From a virus: DNA of 23,959 nt. Below, piece by piece: positions 6,895 to 14,338 of this stretch (the stretch's first letter is position 1; each line of letters begins with the position of its first letter). The notes under the pieces were generated by a model. It did no database searches. It was not told the origin of the DNA and saw nothing but the letters and a program-made list of their open reading frames with translations. Location of the stretch: the IMG/VR virus record IMGVR_UViG_3300032296_001709, positions 1-23,959 of that record. One strand, 5' to 3'. The position numbers and the translations under genes are program-made.

Positions 6895-8322
6895 ATGGCA
6901 TCCACCCCGAAGGTCGCCGTTGGCATTATCTACGGCAGTTTCGAACCAGACTTCGTTTTTTCCCTCTTGGCACTCAAATCGTGGGACGACAAAAACAACG
7001 GGGTTCTAGATCATGCCGGTTGGCTTATCGCGCAGGCAGGAACAAACCTGCCCCAACAAAGAAACACAGTCGTCAAAGCGTTTTTAGAAACAGACGCAGA
7101 TTGGCTGTTGTTCATCGACACTGACCAACGATTCGCGTTCAACATTGTCGACCAGCTCCTCGAATCAGCCGACCCCATCGAACGGCCCATCCTGTCGGCC
7201 TTGATCATGGCCGAAAAGTTCAACCCTCATCATCGGATTGTCCCAGCGTGCATCGGTTTCGAAACCCTCGACCCGCCAACCCCACGCGAATATCAAACAA
7301 TCCCCGCCGAACAGCACTGGCAGGTCGGAGCAGTCGGCTCCGGATGTGTCCTAATCCATCGAACCGTTTTCGAAAAGATTTGGGCAGCGAACCCGAAAGA
7401 CGCTCAACCATGGTTCAAATATGTTCAATGGGATTGGGTTGACCCCGACACCGGAAAAACTGTTTATGACATCATGGGCGAAGATTATGTGTTCAGTCTG
7501 CGCGCGCAGGCGTGCGGGTTTCGATGTTATGTCGACACCACAATCGAAGCCGGGCACATAAAGAAACGAACGTTGACGACACGGGACTTTTGGCCTCAAA
7601 TCCCGCCGGAACTCATCCCAATCAAAACCTTTGTGATCATCCCAGTCAAAGACAATTTGAAGATGACGAAGGCTTTGCTACGCCAACTTCATGACCAGGG
7701 CGAACACGACGGCATCCTTGTCCTGGATAACGGTTCAAATCCTGAAACGCGCAAATGGTTAGGCGCTCAAACTTTCGCCAAAGTTTTAGACACCGCCGGA
7801 ATGGGTATCCACGAAATGTGGAATGCCGGCGCACATTGGGCAATGAATCGGCATCCGAAAGCCAACATTGCTTTTCTCAACAATGACATTGTGATTGGTG
7901 AAAAGTTTATTGTCACAATGGCTGAAGCTTTACGATCCGATGATCGTCTTGTGGCCGTCTGCCCCAACTATGACGGACGAGAAGCCCCCGAAAAGGTTGT
8001 TCAGTTGCACGGCATTTGTGCCGACCGCTATGACGGAACCGGCGGCCTCGCCGGATTCGCGTTCATGGTCAAATCCGAATGGTTCCAGGAAGGCTGGCAT
8101 TTTCCGGAGGATTGCAAATGGTGGTTTGGAGACAATGACCTTGTCTTGTCGGTTGACATGGCTGGCGGCTGGTATGGCATGGCAACTGAAACGACTGTGG
8201 AACATATCGACGGAGGTTCAAAAACCGGGGACTGGGAAGATCCCGCCATGCAACAGCAACTTGCGAAAGACAAAGCCGCTTTTATGCGTCGATGGGCGCG
8301 TCATGGGGTTCAGGTTCAATGA
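6895..8322 (+). CDS. Tandem-domain glycosyltransferase
   Basis: The 475-aa protein appears to contain two GT-A type glycosyltransferase domains that transfer sugars from nucleotide-sugar donors. Domain 1 (about 1-235) has FIDTDQRF, a DxD-type metal/sugar-nucleotide motif, preceded by LPQQRNTVVKAFLETDADW, and a later GEDYVFSLRAQACGF typical of the catalytic Glu-Asp region. Domain 2 (about 242-475) begins KTFVIIPVKDN and has LVLDNGSNPETR, AFLNNDIVIG (an NND in the DxD position) and WWFGDNDLVLS. AAGGAG at 6884-6889 supports ATG 6895. It opens a five-gene coupled cassette right after the capsid gene. The acceptor is unknown; capsid or tail protein, or a host glycan, are inferences. Confidence 0.8.
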   Translation: MASTPKVAVGIIYGSFEPDFVFSLLALKSWDDKNNGVLDHAGWLIAQAGTNLPQQRNTVVKAFLETDADWLLFIDTDQRFAFNIVDQLLESADPIERPILSALIMAEKFNPHHRIVPACIGFETLDPPTPREYQTIPAEQHWQVGAVGSGCVLIHRTVFEKIWAANPKDAQPWFKYVQWDWVDPDTGKTVYDIMGEDYVFSLRAQACGFRCYVDTTIEAGHIKKRTLTTRDFWPQIPPELIPIKTFVIIPVKDNLKMTKALLRQLHDQGEHDGILVLDNGSNPETRKWLGAQTFAKVLDTAGMGIHEMWNAGAHWAMNRHPKANIAFLNNDIVIGEKFIVTMAEALRSDDRLVAVCPNYDGREAPEKVVQLHGICADRYDGTGGLAGFAFMVKSEWFQEGWHFPEDCKWWFGDNDLVLSVDMAGGWYGMATETTVEHIDGGSKTGDWEDPAMQQQLAKDKAAFMRRWARHGVQVQ

Positions 8323-8951
8323 AACCCAAACTTGCTTTGATGGTTGTAACCGATGGTCGTTGGGACTATCTCCAACGAACTCTCGAGTCCGCCGCTCAAT
8401 GTTTAGATTGGCCTTGGCATCAAAAACTTTTGATTGACGATTCAGGGGAAAAACAAGGGTTCAGCCCTGACGGGTTTGATTTTGTGAAAAACATGCCTCG
8501 ACGCGGTTTGGCCGGGGCGATTCAATCCGGTTGGGACGCTATTGACTCGGAAGTGGATTACGTCTTCCACCTCGAGGACGATTTCATTTTCCCTGATGTC
8601 GTAGACCTTGAACTCATGATTGAATTGTTGGAATACGAACCGGAACTCGCCCAAATCGCCTTGTTGCGTCAGCCCTGGTCTCCCCAGGAACAACAAGCCG
8701 GCGGAATCTATGGGGTAGACCCCGTCCGGTTCAAAAATAAATATGGTTTTGTCGAACAACGGCACCTTTTCACATTCAACCCGTGTCTTTATCCGGCTTC
8801 TATCACACGCGAATATGAGGCAGGTTTAGAAGCCGAACTCACTTCGGAATTGTTGAAAGATGGTTGGAGGTTCGGGTATTTGGGCGAACTTGGCGACGAA
8901 CCAAAAACTTTTCACATCGGACTTCGACGCTCAAAGAATTATCAACTATGA
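8319..8951 (+). CDS. Small glycosyltransferase-like protein
   Basis: The 210-aa product starts KPKLALMVVTDGRWDYLQRT, which matches the first strand and helix of family-2-like glycosyltransferases. It has LLIDDSGEKQ and VFHLEDDFIFP, where EDD sits in the DxD position. The part after residue 90 is shorter than a full GT-A enzyme, but a GxPKTFHIG-like ending is retained (EPKTFHIGLRRS). ATG 8319 overlaps the previous stop (ATGA), and its own stop overlaps the next ATG. Similar small proteins occur beside glycosyltransferases in actinophages. The sugar and acceptor cannot be told from sequence. Codon use (TTG, TTT, AAA) is like the preceding gene and unlike capsid. Confidence 0.7.
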   Translation: MKPKLALMVVTDGRWDYLQRTLESAAQCLDWPWHQKLLIDDSGEKQGFSPDGFDFVKNMPRRGLAGAIQSGWDAIDSEVDYVFHLEDDFIFPDVVDLELMIELLEYEPELAQIALLRQPWSPQEQQAGGIYGVDPVRFKNKYGFVEQRHLFTFNPCLYPASITREYEAGLEAELTSELLKDGWRFGYLGELGDEPKTFHIGLRRSKNYQL

Positions 8952-9526
8952 GTCCGGTAGTTGTTCTTTGTGCTGGTGGGCATGGGCAAGATATCGCCGC
9001 CATTTTGAAAGATGCCGGCCAGCCGTTCGCCGGATACTTAGACGACGAAGTCGACGGGCCCGACATTCTCGGCCCCTGCATCGATCTTCATTTATATGAC
9101 CGCTACCTAATCGGGCACAACAACTCTCGAATTCGAGAAGCATTAGACCGGGCTGAAGGAGCAGCGACAGCCATACACCCTTCAGCGGCCGTTCATTCGA
9201 CGCTACAGGCCCTTCCTGGTGTCGTAGTAGGGCAACACGCCACCATCGGCCCCAAAACCCGTCTAGGGCGCCACACACACATCAACGGCAACGTCTTCAT
9301 CACACGCGCGCAAATCGGCGATTTCGTCACCATCGGACCAGGGGCCACGATCTGTGGACACGTCACCATCGGGGCCGGCGCCCAAATCGGCGCAGGAGCT
9401 GTGATTTCCAACCTGGCCGAAATAGGGCCACGGGCCACAATTGGCGCCGGCACCGTTGTTTTACCTCGACAGAACATTCCACCAAACTCCACATGGGTCG
9501 GAGTCCCGGCAAGGCGGATCAAATGA
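8948..9526 (+). CDS. NeuD-like sugar O-acetyltransferase
   Basis: The 192-aa protein has the two-part layout of the NeuD/PglD family. The N-terminal part (1-60) has SPVVVLCAGGHGQDIAAIL, a Rossmann-like GGHG motif. From about residue 80 a left-handed beta-helix of hexapeptide repeats follows (VVVGQHATIGPKTRLG, then VTIGPGATICGHVTIG), ending in the usual WVGVPARRIK. Family members acetylate amino-sugars or sialic acids using acetyl-CoA. In this phage it sits between glycosyltransferase genes with ATGA overlaps at both ends, so it probably acetylates the sugar they attach, or its precursor. There is one candidate catalytic His near residue 78 (AIHPSAAVH). The substrate is unknown. Confidence 0.85.
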   Translation: MSPVVVLCAGGHGQDIAAILKDAGQPFAGYLDDEVDGPDILGPCIDLHLYDRYLIGHNNSRIREALDRAEGAATAIHPSAAVHSTLQALPGVVVGQHATIGPKTRLGRHTHINGNVFITRAQIGDFVTIGPGATICGHVTIGAGAQIGAGAVISNLAEIGPRATIGAGTVVLPRQNIPPNSTWVGVPARRIK

Positions 9527-10272
9527 AAACCGTGGCAATCACAATGGTTCGAGACGAAGAAGACGTCATCGACTGGACAATCGATCATCTTCTCAACCAG
9601 GGAATCGACCACATCATCGTCGCCGACAACCTCTCTGTAGACGAAACGCCCTGGAAACTCGCAGCCCTCGCCAACACCGGACAAATCACAATCATCCAAG
9701 ACGAAGAACCCGGCTACTACCAGGACGAAAAAATGACCCGGTTAGCCCACATGGCGGCCGACCAGTTCGAAGCCGAATGGGTTCTCCCCTTCGACGCCGA
9801 CGAATACTGGTATTGGACCGGCGGCACCCTCGCCGAATTCTTCAGCAAAACCACCGCCGACATCATCACCGCTACCGGCTGGGACCACATCGCCACCGAC
9901 GACGACGACCCCACCGAACTCAACCCGTTCCGAAGGATCATCCGCCGCCGCCAAAAACCCCAAAAAATGGGCAAAGTAGCGTTCCGATATCACCCCGGCA
10001 TTCACATCGATTTTGGAAACCATTTCCTTTTCAACCATCCCGGCCGACAAGCTCAGGCCCTCAATTATCGCCACTACCAATATCGATCCTTCGAACAACT
10101 CATCAGCAAAGCCCGCAACGGAGCCGCCGCCTACAACGCCACCACCCTCCACCCCACCTACGGGGCGCACTGGCGGCAACTCGGAAACCTCAACGACGCT
10201 GAACTATGGACCACCTGGCGGAAACTATGCGAAGAAACCGGCCTCATCAACGATCCGGCCCCCATGCCATGA
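9523..10272 (+). CDS. Glycosyltransferase, family-2-like (PF13704 type)
   Basis: The 249-aa protein begins MKTVAITMVRDEEDVIDWTI and continues GIDHIIVADNLSVDETP, the pattern of the Glyco_tranf_2_4 group (an N/RDEE motif, then D-N-x-S-x-D-x-T). WVLPFDADEYWYW near residues 86-98 supplies the DxD motif. Length is typical. ATGA overlaps link it to the acetyltransferase upstream and the next glycosyltransferase downstream. The codon use here is markedly C-ending (GCC, ACC, ATC) compared with the two genes before, suggesting a different history for this part of the cassette. The acceptor is unknown. Confidence 0.85.
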   Translation: MKTVAITMVRDEEDVIDWTIDHLLNQGIDHIIVADNLSVDETPWKLAALANTGQITIIQDEEPGYYQDEKMTRLAHMAADQFEAEWVLPFDADEYWYWTGGTLAEFFSKTTADIITATGWDHIATDDDDPTELNPFRRIIRRRQKPQKMGKVAFRYHPGIHIDFGNHFLFNHPGRQAQALNYRHYQYRSFEQLISKARNGAAAYNATTLHPTYGAHWRQLGNLNDAELWTTWRKLCEETGLINDPAPMP

Positions 10273-10943
10273 CCGTCGCAGTCATCATCCCCACCTTCAA
10301 CCGGCTTGAACTGACACAAAACTGTCTCAACTCCATCGCCAGACACGACCCGATCTACGAACTCATCATCGTCGACAACGGATCCACAGACGGAACCGAT
10401 CAACTCGCCACCATCGCCCTTGAAACTAATAAAGGTTTCGCCTATGCCTGCAACGCCGGGGCCGACCTCGCAACATCAGACCGCCTTATCTTCCTCAACA
10501 ATGACACCATCGTTCACCCCAACTGGACATCATTTACCGAACTTCTAGACGAACCTGAAATCGGAGTAGTGGGGCCGAAACTCATCTACCCCGACTGCCA
10601 AATCCAATCCGCCGGAATCGCCGTTGACTTCACACGGCCCCCAGGATTAGAAGCCTGGAACCTAAACACAGATTGGGCAACCACCCCCGCCGACGTTGAC
10701 GCCATCACCGGGGCATGTCTCGGCATCCGAAAAGAACTATTCCACCAACTCGGAGGCTTCGATATCGGGTACTGGAACGGCTACGAAGACGTCGACCTCT
10801 GCCTCGCATCCATACAAAAAGGATTCCGCAACGTCTACGATCCAAGGGCAACTGTGACCCATCTAGAGTCCCAATCCGGTCCGGCACGTTGGGCCGCCGT
10901 CACTGAGAACGTGACCCGACTTCGAAACAAATGGAGCCAATAA
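10269..10943 (+). CDS. Glycosyltransferase family 2
   Basis: The 224-aa protein is a textbook GT2 domain. TVAVIIPTFNRLELTQNCL opens the Rossmann-like fold, LIIVDNGSTDGT binds nucleotide, GFAYACNAG and FLNNDTIVHP give the metal-binding NND, and GYWNGYEDVDLCLA (about 167-180) supplies the catalytic acidic residues of rhamnosyl-type GT2 enzymes. The closest general types are rhamnosyl or N-acetylglucosaminyl transferases, but the donor cannot be told from sequence. ATG 10269 overlaps the previous stop. Its stop overlaps the head-tail connector start (TAATG), so the cassette is spliced directly into the structural operon without a gap. Confidence 0.9.
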   Translation: MTVAVIIPTFNRLELTQNCLNSIARHDPIYELIIVDNGSTDGTDQLATIALETNKGFAYACNAGADLATSDRLIFLNNDTIVHPNWTSFTELLDEPEIGVVGPKLIYPDCQIQSAGIAVDFTRPPGLEAWNLNTDWATTPADVDAITGACLGIRKELFHQLGGFDIGYWNGYEDVDLCLASIQKGFRNVYDPRATVTHLESQSGPARWAAVTENVTRLRNKWSQ

Positions 10944-11578
10944 TGGCAATCACCAACGGCTACGCCACCCTAAACGACTTCAAAACCTATCTTTTCCCCT
11001 CATCAAATTACGGGACATCCGAAGACCCGCAAATGGAAGCCGCGATCGAAGCCGCATCGCGAAGCATCGACGCCTACACCTCAAGAAGGTTTTATTCTGA
11101 TTCCACAGTTAGCGCGCGCGTCTACTACGCAGACAGTCCGATCCGTTGCGTCATCGACGATTTCTCAACCATCACAGGGTTGATTATAAAAACCGATACT
11201 GGCGATAATGGCACTTACGATCAGACGTGGGATAGCACCGAATATGTTTTGGAACCCATCAACAGCGAAATCGGTGGCATTTCCGGTCAGCCTTACAACA
11301 CCATCATTGCCACGATCCCCAAAATGTTTCCTACAACCGGTCGACGCCCTCGAGTCCAAGTAACGGCCAAATGGGGTTGGGCCGCTGTCCCCAACACTAT
11401 TTTTCAGTCGTGCCTTATCCAGGCGGCAAGGGTTTATCGTCGGGCACAAACCCCCGAAGGGTTCGCAGCTGGCGAAGGATTCGGCGCCATCCGAGTTTCA
11501 ACACGCCTCGACCCTGACGTCCAAATGATGATCGCCCCATATCGTCGACAAGGCGGACAAGGTCTGGTCATCGGATGA
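10943..11578 (+). CDS. Head-tail connector / adaptor protein
   Basis: The 211-aa product resembles the gp6-like head-tail connectors that form a ring under the portal. AITNGYATLNDFKTYL at the N-terminus and AAIEAASRSIDAYTSRRFYS are typical of actinophage connectors. The C-terminal half, with ARVYRRAQTPEGFAAGEGFG and DPDVQMMIAPYRR, also fits. ATG 10943 is chosen over the in-frame ATG 10931 because GGAG at 10933-10936 is spaced six bases from it. The previous stop overlaps the start, and its own stop overlaps the next ATG. The sequence between residues 60 and 140 is Tyr/Thr-rich, with the beta character common in these proteins. Confidence 0.8.
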   Translation: MAITNGYATLNDFKTYLFPSSNYGTSEDPQMEAAIEAASRSIDAYTSRRFYSDSTVSARVYYADSPIRCVIDDFSTITGLIIKTDTGDNGTYDQTWDSTEYVLEPINSEIGGISGQPYNTIIATIPKMFPTTGRRPRVQVTAKWGWAAVPNTIFQSCLIQAARVYRRAQTPEGFAAGEGFGAIRVSTRLDPDVQMMIAPYRRQGGQGLVIG

Positions 11579-11970
11579 ACCTCGCATCAGTTAGGGCCGG
11601 CATCACCAACACACTCCAAAACATCAACAACCTCCGCATTTACGAATGGATCCCCTCCCAAATTTCACCGCCCGCCGCTGTGGTTTCACTCGGAACAGGT
11701 CAATTCGACTCCGACAACCTTGACGGAATGCTTGTCGGCTACGGAGTCCTGGTGATGCTCACCAGGGCAGACGACCAAAAAGGTCAGGAACGCCTTGACG
11801 AATTTTTAGGGCAGGGCACAAACTCGATTTATCATGTCATCGACGCAAACCCCTCTCTGAACGGGGCTTGTGACTCATGTCGGGTAACCAGTTGGAACAA
11901 CCCCGGGACTTTCAACATTGGCGGAATCGAATATTTGGGGGTCGAAGTAACCCTCGAGGTTCTCGGCTGA
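11575..11970 (+). CDS. Tail terminator / neck protein candidate
   Basis: The 131-aa product starts MNLASVRAGITNTLQNINNL, contains SPPAAVVSLGTGQFDSDNLD, and ends in beta-strands with IEYLGVEVTLEVLG. This pattern is shared by small phage tail-terminator or neck proteins that cap the tail tube and join it to the head. It is linked to the connector by an ATGA overlap and directly abuts the next gene: its stop at 11968-11970 is followed at once by ATG 11971. The assignment is from context and general resemblance, as there is no catalytic motif. It could alternatively be a stopper protein. Confidence 0.65.
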   Translation: MNLASVRAGITNTLQNINNLRIYEWIPSQISPPAAVVSLGTGQFDSDNLDGMLVGYGVLVMLTRADDQKGQERLDEFLGQGTNSIYHVIDANPSLNGACDSCRVTSWNNPGTFNIGGIEYLGVEVTLEVLG

Positions 11971-13005
11971 ATGCGGATTCTCACAGTAGAACCCGGGCCG
12001 GCTTTCTCAGTCGCAGACGTCCACAGAGGCTGGTTGAAAGCCTTTCAACGGACAGGAAACCAAACTCACAACTTCAATCTTGCCGACCGAATCAACTTTT
12101 GCGAAAACGCCATCAGAGGCAAAGTCCCTGAAGCGGAAAAAGGGCATACAGCGGCACGCATGGTCGGAGAACAATTACGCGCCGTCTGTTTCGACTTTTG
12201 GCCCGATCTTGTCGTCATAACTTCAGCGTTTCTGGTACCGCCCGAAACTTTCGACATCATCCGATCACGCGGAATCAAAATCGCAGTAGTCCTCACGGAA
12301 TCACCCTACGAAGACCCTTCACAGCAACCCATCGCCGCCAGAGCCGACATAGCGTTCATCAACGACCCCAGCAACTTGGATCAATACCGGCTCACCCAAC
12401 CAAATACGTTTTACAGCCCCCAGGCGTATGACCCCGAAATTCATTACCGTCGACCAGTCCAAGACGACCTCCGTTCCGATTTCGCCTGGGTAGGAACAGC
12501 GTTCCCTTCCCGAATCGCCTTCTTCGAACAAGTCAACTGGGACGGGATAAACGTTGCTTTAGCCGGAAATTGGCAGGAACTAGACGAAAATTCACCGTTA
12601 CAACAATTCCTCATTCATGATGACGGCTGTTTCGCCAACGAAGACGCCGCAAACCTTTATTCATCAACTCATGTTTCGGCCAACCTATATCGAAAAGAAG
12701 GCGCCGCCGGCTTCGACACCGGATGGGCCATGGGGCCTCGAGAAATTGAACTAGCAGCAACAGGAACCTTTTTTCTTCGCGAACCCCGCCCCGAGTCCGA
12801 CCATGTCCTCCCCATGCTTCCTTCATTCGCAAACGCCGAAGACTTTGGTGAGAAACTAGGATGGTGGCTTCACCATCCCCAGCAACGCGAAGCAGCAGCG
12901 TTGAAAGCCCGAAACGCAGTAGCGGACCGGACCTTCGACAATAATGTCCGGCAAATGCTGGAACATGTCTCAGCTCTTCCGACCATCCCGACGGGCCGGC
13001 AGTAA
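11971..13005 (+). CDS. CgeB-like glycosyltransferase
   Basis: The 344-aa protein looks like a GT-B type glycosyltransferase of the CgeB/Glyco_trans_1_2 kind. The N-terminal domain has MRILTVEPGPAFS and FWPDLVVITSAFLVPPETFD. A middle part reads KIAVVLTESPYEDP and then DFAWVGTAFPSRIAFF. The C-terminal motif GPREIELAATGTFFLREP (about 254-271) corresponds to the conserved donor-binding R-x-x-E segment near the end of this family. It has no gap from the tail-terminator-like gene and lies 33 bases before the major tail protein gene, so it is embedded among tail genes, away from the main sugar cassette. Its location suggests tail-tube decoration, but the acceptor is inferred only. Confidence 0.8.
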   Translation: MRILTVEPGPAFSVADVHRGWLKAFQRTGNQTHNFNLADRINFCENAIRGKVPEAEKGHTAARMVGEQLRAVCFDFWPDLVVITSAFLVPPETFDIIRSRGIKIAVVLTESPYEDPSQQPIAARADIAFINDPSNLDQYRLTQPNTFYSPQAYDPEIHYRRPVQDDLRSDFAWVGTAFPSRIAFFEQVNWDGINVALAGNWQELDENSPLQQFLIHDDGCFANEDAANLYSSTHVSANLYRKEGAAGFDTGWAMGPREIELAATGTFFLREPRPESDHVLPMLPSFANAEDFGEKLGWWLHHPQQREAAALKARNAVADRTFDNNVRQMLEHVSALPTIPTGRQ

Positions 13006-13038
13006 ACCCCAAAACCCCAACTCTCCAAGGAGAAACCA

Positions 13039-13443
13039 ATGGCACGTCGCCACGGCCGCAACGGTCGCCTTTATCTCGGCATTGCTACCAGTGCTGCCGC
13101 CCCGTCTTCTGTCGCATTCCTCAAGCAGTGGTCAGCGGAGTTTGCCGTAGACACCGCTGAAGTCACGTCATTCGGTGACACAAACAAAGTCTATGTTTCG
13201 GGTCTCCCTGACGCTCAGGGCAGCTTCTCCGGATACTTCGACGACGCCACCGCTCAGTCCTACACCGCCGCCGTCGATGGTGATGCGCGCAAGTTTTACT
13301 TGTATCCCGACATCACTAACGCTCCGACCGTGTATTGGTACGGAACCGGCTTCTTCGACTTCTCAGTCGATTCGCCCGTCGACGGTCCCATCACCGTTTC
13401 GGGCAGCTGGCGCGCCGCCAGCACCATCGCCAAGAACGGCTGA
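13039..13443 (+). CDS. Major tail protein
   Basis: The 134-aa protein is likely the tail-tube subunit. It is beta-rich with an immunoglobulin-like ending (PITVSGSWRAAS). It has the typical small-MTP phrases LKQWSAEFAVDTAEVTSFGD and SFSGYFDDATAQSY that describe a test for a localised field in tube proteins of many actinophages. AAGGAG at 13027-13032 is well placed for ATG 13039, one of the best ribosome sites in the tail region. Three of four Lys codons are AAG, as in capsid. It lies upstream of the G/T chaperones and tape measure, as expected. Its stop overlaps the next start (TGATG). Confidence 0.85.
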   Translation: MARRHGRNGRLYLGIATSAAAPSSVAFLKQWSAEFAVDTAEVTSFGDTNKVYVSGLPDAQGSFSGYFDDATAQSYTAAVDGDARKFYLYPDITNAPTVYWYGTGFFDFSVDSPVDGPITVSGSWRAASTIAKNG

Positions 13444-13874
13444 TGGCTGTAGGCGCTGGGGTTTATGTCAGCAACCTGGCCGAGGTTCGGAAGTATCTGA
13501 GGAAGATACATCCGGACCTCGTCCCGGTTCTACGCGAAGACCTCAAAACCGCCATCATCATCAACACAATCCCTGCCATTCTTCGCCGGGTGCCATCAAA
13601 GTCGAATCGTGCCAGATTCACTGTCAAAGCCCGAGCTGGTGGAAACACTCTCTATGTTTTGGCTGGCGGCAAATCTTCAGTGGCCCCATATTTCGGTTGG
13701 CTGGATTTCGGTGGCACCCTCAAAAACAGGGGCAGGGGAAGAAACACCACAATTGTTCGGCCTATCATCAAAAAAGGCCGATATGTCTACCCTGGCATCA
13801 TGGAAACTCAAGACAGACTTGTGGAAGCCGCCGGCCGCGCAGTTGACAAAGCCGTCCAATCCGCTCTGAGATAA
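13443..13874 (+). CDS. HK97 gp10-like tail-completion protein
   Basis: The 143-aa basic protein has the profile of HK97 gp10-like neck/tail-completion proteins: an N-terminal helix (NLAEVRKYLRKIHPDLVPVL), a middle stretch APYFGWLDFGGTLKNRGRG, then RYVYPGIMETQDRLVEAAGR near the C-terminus. In many phages this gene lies before the major tail protein, whereas here it follows it, coupled by TGATG. The start is ATG 13443; a longer frame from 13335 lies within the major tail protein gene and is not credible. The function is probably head-tail joining, but the position leaves a tail-specific role open. Confidence 0.7.
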   Translation: MAVGAGVYVSNLAEVRKYLRKIHPDLVPVLREDLKTAIIINTIPAILRRVPSKSNRARFTVKARAGGNTLYVLAGGKSSVAPYFGWLDFGGTLKNRGRGRNTTIVRPIIKKGRYVYPGIMETQDRLVEAAGRAVDKAVQSALR

Positions 13875-13889
13875 AGGAACAGCCCGATC

Positions 13890-14186
13890 ATGTTCGCAAA
13901 ATATCGGATCACCCATCAAGACGAGACAGTGACCGAAGTTGAAGGCCGCAAAGTTGACGCCGTCAAGTTCGAACGTCGATTCAAAATGCCGGTATCAAAC
14001 CTTTTCGTAGACGGAGGGTTATACACCGAACATCTATGGTTCTTTGGTTGGTGCGCCGAAAAACGCGTCAATTCTGAACTACCCGATTTTGATGAATGGA
14101 TGGAATCGGTAAACGGGGTCGAAATCGTCATGGAAGACGAAACCGAAGAACACCCTACGGACCCGAGTTCTTCACCCTCGCTGTAG
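13890..14186 (+). CDS. Tail assembly chaperone G
   Basis: The 98-aa product sits between the tail tube and the tape measure genes and overlaps a second short frame at its 3' end, the usual arrangement of the G/GT tail chaperones that hold the tape measure during tail assembly. It has AKYRITHQDETVTEVEGR and the segment WFFGWCAEKRVNSELPDFDE, and an acidic Ser-rich tail. AAGGA at 13874-13878 precedes ATG 13890 by 11 bases, which is rather long. A -1 shift in the last third would fuse it to the T frame. Confidence 0.75.
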   Translation: MFAKYRITHQDETVTEVEGRKVDAVKFERRFKMPVSNLFVDGGLYTEHLWFFGWCAEKRVNSELPDFDEWMESVNGVEIVMEDETEEHPTDPSSSPSL

Positions 14187-14329
14187 CAGCGTTGGCGATC
14201 GACTCGGGGATCCCGATGACAACCCTTCTCGAGGAACCCGACCATTACCTCGACGCAATGTTCGAAGTCCAAACCAGACGCCGAGAAGCCACCGAATACG
14301 GACCGGATGCGAAGCGTTGGGACGAATGA
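14096..14329 (+). CDS. Tail assembly chaperone T frame (via -1 frameshift)
   Basis: This frame is offset by -1 from gene G and is open only from 14096, because 14093-14095 is TGA. Any shift must therefore occur in 14096-14186. Beyond the overlap it encodes FFTLAVAALAIDSGIPMTTL and then LEEPDHYLDAMFEVQTRRRE, which resembles the C-terminal part of actinophage GT chaperones. The portion upstream of about 14150 is Arg-rich and looks like a shadow, so independent initiation at ATG 14096 is unlikely. The fusion would be about 146 aa. No canonical X XXY YYZ heptamer is visible in the window. An ATG at 14216 could start a separate short protein instead. Confidence 0.6.
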   Translation: MDGIGKRGRNRHGRRNRRTPYGPEFFTLAVAALAIDSGIPMTTLLEEPDHYLDAMFEVQTRRREATEYGPDAKRWDE

Positions 14330-14338
14330 GGAACCAAA

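Noticed and set aside
9441-10202. 253-residue His/Arg/Pro-rich frame on the plus strand
   Set aside because: It overlaps the NeuD-like and glycosyltransferase genes in another frame and its composition is that of a shadow.
12611-13045. 144-residue minus-strand frame
   Set aside because: It is antisense to the CgeB-like gene, which has clear family motifs; low-complexity Arg/Leu-rich shadow.
14096-14150. Independent start of the T chaperone at ATG 14096
   Set aside because: The first 18 residues are an Arg/Gly-rich shadow of gene G and there is no convincing ribosome site. The -1 fusion explains the layout better.
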